A stretch of DNA of 64,000 nt from Tetraselmis striata (taxonomy: Eukaryota > Chlorophyta > Chlorodendrophyceae > Chlorodendrales > Chlorodendraceae), in assembly GCA_006384855.1 (NCBI GenBank), contig VCJN01003246.1:1-64000 (forward strand), written 5' to 3'. Below the pieces are notes generated by a model that was not told where the DNA came from, did not search any database, and saw only the letters and a list, made by a program, of their open reading frames with translations. A program made the position numbers and the translations under genes. How positions within the stretch are numbered: position 1 is the first letter of the stretch; each line of letters starts with the position of its first letter. This document shows, piece by piece, positions 34,931 to 46,304 of the stretch.

Positions 34931-37900
34931 GGGCTCTCCCCCCTCCCCCTGGCCCACCCCTTTCCTTCCCCGTCCCGAGGTTCTCATTATGTCTGCCGCG
35001 CTCTCATGCCCCTGTGCATTGTGTCTTTCGCTGGTGCGCTTGCCGACTGTGTGGGCATGTGGGTATGTCGGTGCTCCCGCCCGCAGGCATCCTCTTCCAG
35101 GACAGCTCGGCCCGGGCGGCGCATTCCCTGTGGGAGGCCATCGTGACGGCGCTGGCGCTGCTGTGCCTTTTTGGCTCCATGCTGCTGGTGGTCATCATGG
35201 TCGTCCGCGACGTGCGCTACGAGGAGGCGGTCAGCGGCGTGCAGCGGCGCATGCGGTTGGGCATCGAGCAGGTGCTCAACCTGCACGCCCCCGAGATGGA
35301 CCCTGCCGTGTCGGGGCGGCAGCAGGGCAGCGGCGCCTCGCGCGCGATGAGCGTGATCAAGAGCGTGCGGACGCTGATGAAGTTCCGCGTGCACGCGGAG
35401 GGGGAGCGCTCCTCGAGCGACGGGGAGGAGGGCGGCGCGGACCGCTGCCTGCGGCGCCGGCCCTCCGCGATGCAGCGGCTCAACATCTGGAGCCGTGTCA
35501 AGGCCGCCATCCAGCAGCAGCCGCTGGAGCTGCACCGCACCGTGGACATTAAAAGCGTGGACAAGTGGCTGGCGAGCCTGAAGGTGCGCCCCCCTCCCTC
35601 CCCTCCCCCTCACCACCACCACACATGACCCACAGAGCTATCCCCTCTCCAGCATTATTTCGGTCCATGTGATACGTACACCATTCCGAGGCGGAGATAC
35701 AAACGACCTCATTGCTCTGACAGGAAACCCGGTGGCATGTCAACAACACGTGACGACTTTGGTCTTTACAAACGCTGGATGTTTCAAAGCCGTGTCTAAC
35801 TCACCAGTCTATTGGGATGCAAATGCGGCAATTAGACTAGAAAAAGAATGGAACAGAATTAAATGATAAAAGAATAGAATATGCGTTGATAGTTTGGCTT
35901 CTTCTTGAAAGGAAACTGACATACGTCTTGGTCGTATTACGAATCCATGTCGGACAGCACTAAGTACATTGTTTGAGTTTTCATTGCCCATTGAGCATGG
36001 ATTGGTTTTATATTTATTTTTTTGCAATTTTCGGCCGCGTCTCGTGTATCTGATCGCGATCGGATGTTCTGACCCGGGTACGAGTAATAAAGGATTATCC
36101 AGCGAAGCGTCGATTATTCGGCGGTGAGCTTTATTGCCGTACGGGTACCCGTATAGTGCAGCGGATCGGGCCTATAGGTGCATGACCGAAGCGCTTATCT
36201 ACTGGCATGTACTACTAAGTACTATAATCCACCCACCCACCCACCCACCCGCCCGCCCACGGTTTTTAATTACACAGCCGTCCGATTACGATCTCACGGT
36301 TGGTACTGGTACTCGCTACTCGCTGCTGGTACTGCTGGTACTGCTGGTACTGGTACTGGTACTCGCCACTCGCTACTCGCTGCTGGTAATGGAAAAAAAA
36401 ACTCCATGTGGTACTGTACTTCAAAGCGCTGGCAATGCAATTCATGGAACTGCAGGCCAGTGATATAGAATTTAAAATTTTCTGAAAAATCGACGCATCG
36501 CTTATTCAACTGTCAAGTTACTTCATATTGCATACCAGTACCCGTACCAGTAATCACCAACCACCAGTAATCATCATCAGCAGGTGCTTAACTTGTACCA
36601 GCACAAAGGATTTACGCCTATACATGAATGATATCACAAATTGCATAACCGTTAGAAGTGCAGAACCTATATAGACCGTATCGACCACAGTAGTGTGTCG
36701 CTGAATGTCATGAGGTGCCATCCAGCTTGTAAAATGTTCGTGCTTTTGTGTGTATATGATACTGTTATAATTCGATTGTACTAGTGACGTGAACAAGACG
36801 AAATGATGCTCACGCAACACTTAGACCAGGGGATCTGGTCATTATGGTGCCAGGTACTAACACACACACACACACGCACGCACACATGCCCGCACGCACG
36901 CACGCACACGCACACATAAATTGCCGCTATGGCACTGTGTGGGATAGTGCTTTTTAAGGGGGGGGGGGGATATCGAGGCAGTGGACGCTGTGTCATGTCT
37001 GCTGTTTATTATGAAACAGCTGTGAAACTGTGAGGCCAGTGGTGGAGTGAGATTGTTATACTTGTGCCGCGTTTGCTACCATTCGCCCCTTTTGGGTAAT
37101 TATGAGACTCTCACTGCCAATTAACCTCTGGCGCGGATATGGCCCCTTCAATGGGCTTGGTGTTGTTTGGGCGTCGGAGGTGTGACTGACGCTCATTGCC
37201 GCGTGGCGGTACAGAGCAACCCAAACCCGAAGGACGCGGCCCCCCTCATCGCAGAGCTCGTGGGCAGCCCGCCCACCGCCGGGGAGCAGATGGCGAGCCT
37301 CCTGACCAAGGGGCGCCGCAAGACGTCCCACAAGGACCTGCTGCCCTCCCAGATGTCCGTCACCGGGGAGAACCTGTCGCCCAAGATGCAGGCGGGGCTC
37401 ATCCGCTTCTGGCTGGCCGACCACTGGATGAACGCCGCGCTGTCGGACACCTCCCCCGTGAGCCACTACAGCATGCAGCCGCAGTCGGTGTTCTTCGGCA
37501 ACCTCGTCGCCCGCAACCCCTACCTGCTGGACCACATGCTGCATGCGGACGAGGAGGAGTTTGCCAAAGTCAAGGTGCGCGGCCGCCTGCTGGAATAGAG
37601 GGAGGGGGGCAAATGCGTACGCGGGGGTGGTGGTGGTGGGAGGGGGGGGGGGGGGGGGGAGGCGCTGCGTCGATGATTGCCATAGCCAGAATTACATGTC
37701 CAACTTCACCCCACTTTGCTCTAACCTACACTAACCAACGTACCCCTGCAACCGCATTCGCCCCTCAGTCATTGGTGCTGAGCCGGTTCCAGCTTAGCCT
37801 AGGACCATGTATATCTATATCCTGGAGTGTACGTTCACCGGATGTCTCCCAAAAACAGTCACCATTAACTCGCTTACCGCACTAACACAACCGGCCCGAG

Positions 37901-39356
37901 GAACGAAATACAAATCCTGTGAGATAATCACGAATTTCCCACGAACAATAAACGGAGTCTCCGACGCAAAGCTGCAAAAAGTGATTATTTTTCCGGATCG
38001 CGGAACGATAAAAATTACGCCTCCGCCATGTGTTCCCGATATAATCTCGTTATATCGCTAAACCCTGTTTAAACCCTAAATCCTAAACCAACCCTTACAT
38101 CGGGACTCTAAACGGAATCTAAACCTAAACTAAACATACACCCTAACCCCCTCCCTACCCGCCGGCGCCCCTGCTCGCCCGGCAGATGCTGCTCAACGAC
38201 CTGCGCGCCGCCCAGGCCGTTTTTGGCAACGAGGGCAAGCTGAGCGGCCTTATCGCCGACATCGACCGCGGGCCCTTCCTCGCCTGGATGGCTGTGGCGG
38301 AGCACCACCACGTGGTCATCGTCAGGTGCGGCGCTGCCATGGCTGCCGCCCCCTTCTTTCTACCGCACGCGCACCGACCACGCGCTCATCTGCCCAGGTG
38401 CTCCGCCGCGGCTGGGGTGGGCAGCGGGATGCGCGCGTAGTTATGCGGGCAGTGTATCCGTTGCGCAGCTCAAGCACGGGGTTTCATGGCTAATACGCAC
38501 AGGAGCAAGCACCTATCTATTCTGGCGAGACCGGGGGAGCGTGACTACAATCTGGTGGAGAAACACGGGAACTCGGTTTACTGGCAGGCTTGTCATTGCT
38601 ACTGTCATTGGTGTAATGGTAGAACTGCTGAATACTTAATGTATGATTGCTGTATAATTGGCTATGTAATAAGAGCAATTGCTAAGTAATTAAGAAGAGG
38701 AGATATCATGTTATATTACCTAGCTAATTCAGAAGAGAAGGTCTCATCGGTGCTATTTATGCTGGTGATGTTGCAGATGATGTTGTGATGTTGTGCCGCT
38801 GAACCCGTACACCGATTCTCATGTCCCAAATGGGTGTTATCTGAAGGGTTTTTTTTTTATGAGATTTGGACAGACGCGGATTTTGAACAATGCCGTCAAA
38901 GTAGATAGGTGTCATTTCTGAGTATAAATGGCTATATAATTCGCTATATAATTGACTATTTAATAACAGTATTTGCTGAGTATTTAGCAATGAAAAAGAG
39001 AAGATATTATGTTATATTACCTAGCTGATTAAGAAGAGAAGCTCGTATCGGTGATTTTTCTGCCATGCCGGTGATGTTGCAGATGATGTTGTGATGTTGT
39101 ACCGCTTGTCCTGTACACCGATTCTCATGTCCCAACTGGATGTTATCTGAAGGTTTTTTTATGAGGTTGGGACGGACGCGGATTGTGAACAATGCCGTCA
39201 AAGTAGATAGGTGCCATTTCTGAGTAGAGCTGTGGGTGAATTGCGTTCGGCGTGATTGGGTCAGTGCAGCAGAGAGGTGCAGAAAAACGGTTCACAAAGC
39301 GATATGTTTGTAATAGAGGATGGAGCTGCTGCACGGCGCATTGTCATGGCAAAAGT

Positions 39357-39387
<31 letters not shown>

Positions 39388-41165
39388 GGGGGCGGGGGGG
39401 CGCACCCTCATGCGCACCGCTCAGCCCGCATGCCGTCACCCTGACCAGCCTTCTGTGCACCCACCCCCCCCTCCCCCCCCCCGCCCCCTCCTTCTGCTCT
39501 GTGGCGACAGGCTGCTGCTGCAGGACCTGTGCGCGGCGGGCAAGCCAGACGCGGACGACTCCGCCGGGCACTGCTGTATTGCGGAGAGGAAGGGCGACGC
39601 GCTGGCGGGCTGGATGGAGCGCCTGCTGCTGCAGCGCTTGCCAAAGCCGCACAGGTGCGTAGTGACAACTGAGGCACATCGCCACCGGGGCCCTCGTTTC
39701 CGTTGAGTAATCGCTTCTAAGCGGCGTTACGTGGGTGGAATAAGCGAGCAATAAGCAAGCGGGGGTCTACTGGTGTACCGTTACTATCGGTACAGATCCA
39801 GTACAAGTACCGTATTTATTGGCCTTGAGCGGACGCCGTTTCGACAACTGGCAATAACCAGGGCCCTCATTTCCCTGGCTGCTGTTGGAACCCAATGGAG
39901 TATAATGCCTCCCACACACTCGTCGCACGCACGCACGCACCTCGCAGTGATAATACATTATCCATCCCATACCATATTTTCCGATGACATGCTTTGAAAC
40001 TGTACTTTGTTGTGAGTGTGTCCGATCTATCGCTCTCGGGCGAGTTGTTATGTTGCAGTTCAAAGCAAATACGATCCTCCGGCATTCCGCACCATTGATG
40101 AATCAGGTCCGCCGGTCCCCGAATGGATGCTGAATAATGATAATAGTTTAATTGCAGCAACGAGTCGGAAGATCCGTGTATGATATTCGTCTTATATTGT
40201 GATATTTTCAAGAACAATACATACCCGTGTTAAAAGGACACGGGTCGGAAAACCGCGAGCCCAATAAGGAAGCGCGTTTCATCCGGTAGTCCACCAAGTA
40301 CTCCCCTCAACCCACTCCTGTCTGCGCCACGTATTTCCACGGCGTTATGAACTAAGCTGCTTCCGAGGATCTCTTCCCTTGCTCCGTATTGCTGGTCTTT
40401 GGCTGACGAGAGGCGCCGCGCCGCCGCTCGAGGCTGTTGCCGACCGGTTGTCCGTCTGTGTGCGGGGCTTGCAGGTTTGGCTTCGTTGGCGAGAACAACA
40501 CTGACGGGGCGCTCGATGACACCACAAAGTCGGCCGAGTCCGACGACCTAAATGACGCGCTACTGCGCACAGCCGGATGGGCTGTCGGAGCGGCGGATGC
40601 GGTAGCGTCGGTGGAAGGTGAAGGCGGCCGGACCACGCCGGCCGTGGACCCGCGCCAGGAGTCGACCGTCCCGGACATGCCCATCTTCAGCATGGGTATA
40701 AAGACAAAGCGCGTCAGTATAAGTAATTCGTCGGCTTCCGGTGACGAAGACCCGAGCAGCAGTAGCGCCCTTTCCGGGCGTGACATCGGCTCGTCCGGCC
40801 ACCTGCGGCGTTCTGCCAGCAACTTGTCCGGGTTGGAGCGGGAGATTGTGACGACGGGGCGGAGGAGCGAGGAAGTGCACCGGCGCACGCTGGTCGGCGT
40901 CTCGACTGGCTTGGAGGCGTTTGACGCGCAGATCCGCGAGATGGCCAACTTTGGGTCGGAGATGGAGGAGTACTTGTGCAAGCTGGAGCGCAAGATCGGC
41001 GCCAGGGAGAAGCTGCAAGCTAAGAACACCCGCGGTCCCCGTACGCAAGGAAGGGTCCGTCGACGCTCCTCGACTGGCAGGGACTCGGCGCAGCAGATAC
41101 CCGTGCCGGATGAGACGTCCGAGGTGCGCTCGTTCAGAAGCTCAGGCCGGTCACAACTGAAATGA
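27725..41165 (+). CDS. Large receptor-like membrane protein: ligand-binding fold, Cys-rich GCC2/GCC3-like region, multi-pass membrane domain
   Basis: Eighteen exons splice in one frame to 1,707 aa: 27725-28450, 28628-28805, 28912-29115, 29257-29309, 29443-29622, 29780-30009, 30288-30998, 31901-31940, 32482-33040, 33180-33283, 33405-33439, 33550-33591, 34272-34501, 35087-35583, 37215-37574, 38186-38325, 39511-39654, 40475-41165 (TGA). A signal peptide (ALLALCILLSAQA) leads into a periplasmic-binding/ANF-receptor fold to about residue 520. A cysteine-rich region follows (CAPGTFSSTPKATRCRQC, CPNNTATDV), like ephrin-receptor-like/GCC2-GCC3 repeats. From about 735 to 1140 there are 7-8 membrane segments, with YWWEFSILMRRGLLVFTLVL. 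The tail of about 560 aa is cytosolic and ends in a Ser/Arg-rich region with a short coiled coil. It probably senses an extracellular small molecule; ligand and output are unknown. Exons 8, 11 and 12 are 35-42 nt. TGTAA lies at 41394-41398. The least certain joins are exons 7-8-9 and 10-11. Confidence 0.88.
31298..31440 (+). repeat. Dispersed repeat in receptor intron 7 (partner at 34645-34770)
   Basis: Both places share GAGCCTCAACTTGG, CGCTATAGTTTCGTCTAC and ACCTCCGAYAGGCAGGG in the same order and orientation, with a CT microsatellite in the first copy. The partner lies in intron 13. No coding potential is visible; it may be a SINE or MITE. Confidence 0.65.
36100..36540 (-). repeat. Dispersed repeat in receptor intron 14
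   Basis: An inverted, uninterrupted counterpart of the repeat at 23470-25490. It includes a CCCA/CCCG tetranucleotide array at 36231-36260 and expanded GGTACT/GCTGGTACT triplet-rich arrays at 36301-36385. It lies within the 1.6-kb intron 35584-37214 and shows that the 23.5-kb copy was a preformed unit before the copia-like insertion. Confidence 0.75.
38061..38150. repeat. Degenerate CCCTAAA-like repeats in receptor intron 15
   Basis: Motifs AAACCCTG, AAACCCTAAATCCTAAACC, TCTAAACC and ACACCCTAACCCCC occur within about 90 bp. They resemble plant/algal telomere repeat CCCTAAA but are irregular. They end about 35 nt before the exon 16 acceptor. Confidence 0.5.
38640..39229. repeat. Tandem duplication of about 295 bp in receptor intron 16
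   Basis: Two diverged units (about 38640-38928 and 38929-39229) share GTTATATTACCTAGCT, GTTGCAGATGATGTTGTGATG, CCGATTCTCATGTCCCAA and GCCGTCAAAGTAGATAGGTG in the same order. They are AT-rich, unlike the exons. No ORF is conserved between the units. Confidence 0.75.
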
Positions 41166-43269
41166 GGCGGCTCGCGCGCTTGTCCTCGCTGCTTGTCTCC
41201 ATTACTCCGCAGCCGCACAGGTCAAATGCCGGGCGAGCGGACGTTAGCGACTAGGCCAGGTTGCTCGTAGTGGTACTTATTGTACCTATACATGGGGAGG
41301 CGCCACCTGAATACACGCAGAAATAGCGTGATTTCGGTCCTTACACCGGCCGTGATGCCCAGTCTCCACTGCCGGGCGCTTGAGTTGTTTCCGTGTAAGT
41401 AATAAGCTGCTGGGGTCATGAGACTAGTCGCTACACTCGTAGCATGGCTTCCCTGCCGGGGGTGCGAATTTGTTTCCGCTTACTTAAATAAAAACTGCCC
41501 AATGTACAAGCACCGTTTCTGCTTTGAGCACGCATATGCACCCCCGGAGCAGGTCTCTATCCTCCCGCTCTTGGGTTACATTTCCGTTCTTACTGGCATC
41601 CTGGGCGACTGTTGAAGAGGGGTTTTGTTGAAAAGAGGGGCAATCATGGTGGAATATGCTTGCGGCAGCCGGGGAATGTGCAGAATGGGCACTGCTGTAC
41701 CCGAGCGGGACTCGAATGTCAAGTGGTGTGAGCCAGTAGCTGTAGCATCATACACTGCTGCGTGGTATCAATCGGGGGACTGTTGCTGACCACTTGATTA
41801 ATACGCATTGTACATCCTTTGCCCAAGGAGGCCTTGCCTAAGCTCCTCGGCTGCTATTCGGCCTCAACTGGTCACGAACTCAACGACCTCAACTGCTCAC
41901 CATTCTGCTGGCTGGGCGGAGCCGGGGTTGTCACTGCTGGCGCCACTGCGTCCCACTCCTTTACTCAGCATGCCGGTGCCTGCCGCTACGAATAAATACA
42001 CTGATTGTAAACATTAAAAACAATTACGGTATTATAAAGTAAAAAAACTTTACTAACCTCTTCCCTCTGCGCCGCCAACTTGTTGTTTATGAGTGGATAC
42101 ATGGCGTGCGCTATTATCTCATAACACACGCTTGTGCTGTCTGCTCCGCATGCGCGACTTTTACATGGTAGTAAGCGGCAATAATTGTGGCATTGCTCTG
42201 CTGTGTAGCCTCAGCTTGTTTATATTTGCTGACGTTGTGCACATATTATGGCAAGCGACAACAGTGTAAACGAGGCTGTGTCACTTCAAGGTTAATCAAA
42301 ACCAACAAGTCATAGGCAATTTTTATGTACTCGCGGCAACACTCCCTGAACGACATTTGGGGGGAAGGGATGTACAACTTGAGGGTTTGGTTTGTGTGCG
42401 TGACCACAGCACCACTGCCCTAGCTGCCACTGTTGGAATCTGCCCGATACCATAGCACCGGCCGGCACCCTAGCACCGGCCGTGCACGCCTTTGCATGCG
42501 CGCGCCTGTCTCCCGGCCCGCCCGGCGCTCTGCTTCCACTCTCTGCCTGCCCACAGTCCCCGCAGCTCGAGCTCGGCTCGCTGCTCCCCGTAAGGTGCTC
42601 CGAGCACTTCCACTCACCATCACCTCCGCAGTTGAGCCGTTTAGCCATTTCCAGCTCCCCTCTCATGGCTCTCACCGGAGTCATTCGGCAGCACCAGAGC
42701 ACACTAGGGGACTGGGCGTGCGTCCATGGCGGGGCATGATGATCCGCGGCTTTGTTGCGCGAAAGGTTGTCCTCGGAAGTTGTTACGCTATCTGCGAATC
42801 TGCATGTGTATTCACCCCTTGGCGTCCAGGCATCTCGCTTTGTGGCTTTCATCACGGGACCTTGCGGTTCACCGCATGCAAGCCCCAACCACGCAGACCA
42901 AGGAGCCCTTTCTTCTAGGCATTGCGCTAGCTATCACTCTCACACTGTCCATTCAGCAACTCACTGGAGGACACAAATGGAGGAATGTATCGGAGATCGT
43001 GCCGGTCAATGAACAATCACTTTGGAAAGCTACACCGTTAAGTATAATTTGTTGTTCTTTGTTCTTTATGACTAGAAAAGAGATACATACACATTATCAA
43101 GGTTCTCGCTACTGCCTTCTGGCCGAACCCAGCGCAGCTTATTCGCATTGGAAAGAGATTCGTTGCCAATCGATGGTTCAACCGAATGCGTGATTGAGTT
43201 CTTTGGTACTCGTCCCGTCCTCATATATATTGTTTGATTCGTTTAGTTACAATAACGGCCGGCCACAAC
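41166..43269. other. Intergenic DNA after the receptor gene
   Basis: The receptor 3' UTR with TGTAA at 41394 is followed by about 1.8 kb in which I see no supported gene, transposon end or tandem repeat. Overlapping ORFs around 42310-43000 lack motifs. Confidence 0.45.
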
Positions 43270-44238
43270 TCAACATTCACTGCTAAGCCACTCGTGCCTG
43301 AGCGCGTCATCTACCGTGAGTCGCTCGGTGGGGTCAGCTTTCAGAAGCCTGGTAACCAGGTCCTTTGCCTCCGACGAAATCAGCCCCCACACGGGGTCGA
43401 CGTCGAACTTCGTGTCCGCGGAAAGAACGCGTTTGAGGATGTCATGAACTGACAGCCCGTCAAAAGGCAAGTATCCGGAGAGCATGGCGAACAGTATCAC
43501 GCCGAGGCTCCAAACGTCGCACTTTTTCCCGTAGTAGCCGCCTCGTCCCTCAGCTCGGGCGGCTCGGATCACTTCGGGCGCCACAAACGCGGGCGAGCCG
43601 CAGCACCGCGCCATCCGCGGGCTTCGGGCCTCCGATTGAGCGCGGCAGGCAAAACCGAAGTCTATAATCTTGATAGACGACAGGTCGCTCGCGTCCTGTA
43701 AGACGAGATTCTCCACCTTCAGGTCACGGTGGACGACGCTTTGGGTGTGCATGTATTGTACGGCCTCCAACAGCTGCCGCATAACTACGCGCGCGTCCTC
43801 TTCGGCTAGGGACCCGCGCGTCACCACTGCCTCGCTCAGCTCTTCGCCTCGAAGATTCTACATAACTATGCAGATGCCTTGCTCGTTCTCGTAGTATTCT
43901 TTAAGGCCGACGATGCCGGGTTGATCCAGATCGCACATCGATTCGACTTCGCGCAGGATCTCCTCGCGGATCGTATCGGTGCAGCGCCCGTCGCCCCTGC
44001 AGAACTGAACCTGTTTGCAAGCGTACTGAGCGCCTGTCTTCGGGTCGGTCAGCAACCGAACGACTCCGAACGCGCCCTTACCCAGCACCCGGCCGACTTG
44101 GTACTTCTGAAGTGGCGAGTGCGTTGTGCGGTACTTCGCGAGCCTTGCCAGCTGGGCAGACGTCAGCGACAAGGCACTGTCGTCATTCTCGGAGGTCGTT
44201 GAGCAGGGGCTGCGCGATATCGAATTGATTTGGCCCAT
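43270..44238 (-). pseudogene. Intronless CaMK/CDPK-like protein kinase frame with one internal TAG
   Basis: A single 322-codon frame runs from ATG 44238 to a stop at 43270, broken only by TAG at 43858-43860. The N-terminus MGQINS fits N-myristoylation, as in plant CDPKs. Kinase motifs are GKGAFGVV (P-loop), YACKQV (Lys), HRDLKVEN, DFGFAC, APEV and DVWSLGVILFAMLSGYLPF. The TAG falls at the hinge after GICIVM, where kinases commonly have Glu (one base from GAG), and the frame continues as NLRGEELSEAVVTRG. There are no EF hands, so it is not a complete CDPK; the kinase domain ends at HEWL as expected. Lack of introns in an intron-rich region suggests a retrocopy. If the TAG is read or is a sequencing error, it would be a working kinase. 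Confidence 0.82.
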
Positions 44239-44980
44239 TGTATTTAGTATCGCTCCACTACTTGCAGCAGTTCAAACGTTTCGCGGGTGAGTGTGTTGAG
44301 GCAGGTAGGTTGTCTTCTGTGGCCTGTCGAGAAGTGCTGGCGGCTGCTGTCGTTGTTCAGCGGAACTACCAGGTACTGTACTTGGGCGGCAGGAGAGGGT
44401 GAGGGCGGGAATGCATTACTCTTCTTATTATTTTCTGGTCTGCGTAGTCCTGCTTCAAGTAAGAATTGGTCGCTAGGCCACACAACGGTCCGCTGCTCTA
44501 ATCCGCGGCGCACTCTGCCCCCTCCGCCCGCGCCGGCGCGCCTCGCGCGGGCGGATGCTGCTGCTCGGGTGTGATGTAGCCGTCGCTATGAGTACACTAC
44601 TGTTAAGGATCCTTAGTGTTACTACGGATGCGAGCCGCGAGCATACACGGGGATGATATATGTGCGCGGGGTTGTGTTGATATCACCGCCTGCTTTTGTA
44701 GCGGTGGATTTTTCACTACCGTACCGCTCTATGCGCATGTAATTATAATTACATGAGCTAGCAGCAGAAGGCGATATCGGAAATCACCAAAATAAAAGGC
44801 AATCAGAAAGGTCCTCTACATCGACTGCGGGGTGGAAGCAGTAACACGAGAAGACGCAGAGCATGTAATTCATACGAGTTAGTCGCTACATTTGAATTCA
44901 CCTGCTGCCGTTCATGATATTACTTAGTCGCCAGTAGTAGCAGCCCGATGAAGTCGCTGGGGAAATTCCTGATTTTAGTG
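44239..44980. other. Intergenic DNA with a shared repeat segment
   Basis: The segment 44735-44860 (ATGAGCTAGCAGCAGAAGGCGATATCGG...GGTGGAAGCAGTAACACGAGAAGA) matches 27090-27195. Its beginning also recurs inverted near 51480-51515. No gene is supported. Confidence 0.5.
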
Positions 44981-44989
44981 TGTACGGGT

Positions 44990-45085
44990 AGTTGGTTACA
45001 GCGAGAGCGTACAGAGTGTACGGAAAGTACCGGGGAAGGAAGAAGCCTACATTTAAGCAGAACTCACTTAACCCCGCGGCCCGGC
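44990..45085 (-). repeat. 3'-end fragment of the 52-64 kb LINE family
   Basis: The sequence matches the end of ORF2 and the 3' UTR of the large LINE around 51778-51880 (GAAGCCTACATTTAAGCAGAAC, the CCGCGGCCCGG region and GAGAGCGT). It is only about 95 bp, so a strongly 5'-truncated copy. A still shorter match lies at about 47389-47430. Confidence 0.65.
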
Positions 45086-45256
45086 GCCCGGTAAGTAATG
45101 AACGAAATTCCTGATTTTCGTAGTCGTCCGATGGAGGACGGGCGGCAGCAGCAGCATAATATGATGATATGCGCGCAGACAAAGTACTGGTATGGTATCT
45201 CCGTATAGACGAAGTAGCGACGTAACGAAGTCACGAAGTAACCAAGTTACGAGGGT

Positions 45257-45861
45257 AAGTATATTTTTATTTCTTACATCTGGGCTTTCACGAATGCGCA
45301 CTACAAACAGAACTAACAGCAACTATGAAAGGTTGCCAGCAAGAGAGATACATAAGCCTGAAATAAAGGTCGAGCAAGAGGCTAGGGAGCCAAGAACCAA
45401 GGAGGAGCCTAGGGAACCACGAAGTCGCTTACCTGCCATGAACCAAAGGGACCCCCGCTCCGGGGTAGGCTATCAGCCGCGGCGAGGACGCTTGCAACCA
45501 ATGTCACGCGTCATAGCAACACATGCCGACGAGCGACGCGACGCAGGTGCAGGAGCACCATCACGTGCCGCACGCGCGGCCGCGACCCCGCCAAGAACGT
45601 TGTCTGCATGTGCCATGTTGATGAGCAAGGAGAAACGGCGGCGCCACGCAGACAAGAGCTGGCCGATTTTTTGGCCTGTGTGTGTGTGGCTAGCTTTCGC
45701 GAGCACCACCAAGAAAGCCTCAGCGCGTGCGGGGCCAGCGAGCCAAACTCGGAAACGGCGAAAGGAACAAAGCGAAGCATTCGGCGGCGTTTATTCGAAC
45801 ACCCTCGTCATACTTCTGGATTTTGTGGCGCTCTGCAGCCCGCAAAGCAGGGTAAGTATTA
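45257..45861 (-). mobile_element. 5'-truncated LINE, family B
   Basis: The segment 45272-45850 is a near-copy of 47885-48463, the RLE-coding end and 3' UTR of the family B LINE. On the minus strand it ends in an A-rich tail (GTAAGAAATAAAAAT). A 9-10-bp duplication, GGTAAGTAT, flanks it at about 45255 and 45851. Truncation, tail and variable duplication are the marks of target-primed reverse transcription. Confidence 0.78.
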
Positions 45862-45981
45862 TTGGTCGAGGGTAAGTATTATTGGTCGCTAAGGATTAAG
45901 GATCAAGTAAGGATTAAAGATTACCAGTACCAGCAGGGACCCCCTGGGACCCCCTGGTACGGATTACCAGTATACCAACAA

Positions 45982-46061
45982 TGTAACTAAGGATACGTAC
46001 CACACAATCCCCATGTGGGTACCCAGTGCCTGGTGCGTTTTGCGCGGTATCCTTAGTTACA
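45982..46061. mobile_element. Miniature inverted-repeat element (80 bp)
   Basis: The ends are perfect 15-bp inverted repeats, TGTAACTAAGGATAC and its complement. A related 73-bp element at 46305-46377 shares the core (TACCACACAA, CCCCATGTGGGTA, GGTGCGTTTTGCGCGGTAT) with 10-bp inverted ends. The size is far below usual MITEs and the centre also folds on itself. Confidence 0.6.
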
Positions 46062-46304
46062 AATGGTGCTTCTACGCGCGCATTAGGTCCGGGGTCGATC
46101 TCGCGGAGAAATATATAATATGATATGACATGATATGTGATATGACGGGATATGTGATATGATATGATATCCCGCCGCCGCATGTTGGACGACCCGGCCA
46201 ATGCGGATCGCCACCGAATCCAAGTCGAAACGTTGCTGGAGGATTTCCTCCATCCTATGGCGGGGGGGGGGGGGGGGGGGAGGGAGGGGGGGGGGGGGGG
46301 GGAG

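Noticed and set aside
42310-43200. Gene between receptor and kinase
   Set aside because: Several ORFs overlap on both strands, with no domain, no consistent splice pattern and no conserved motif.
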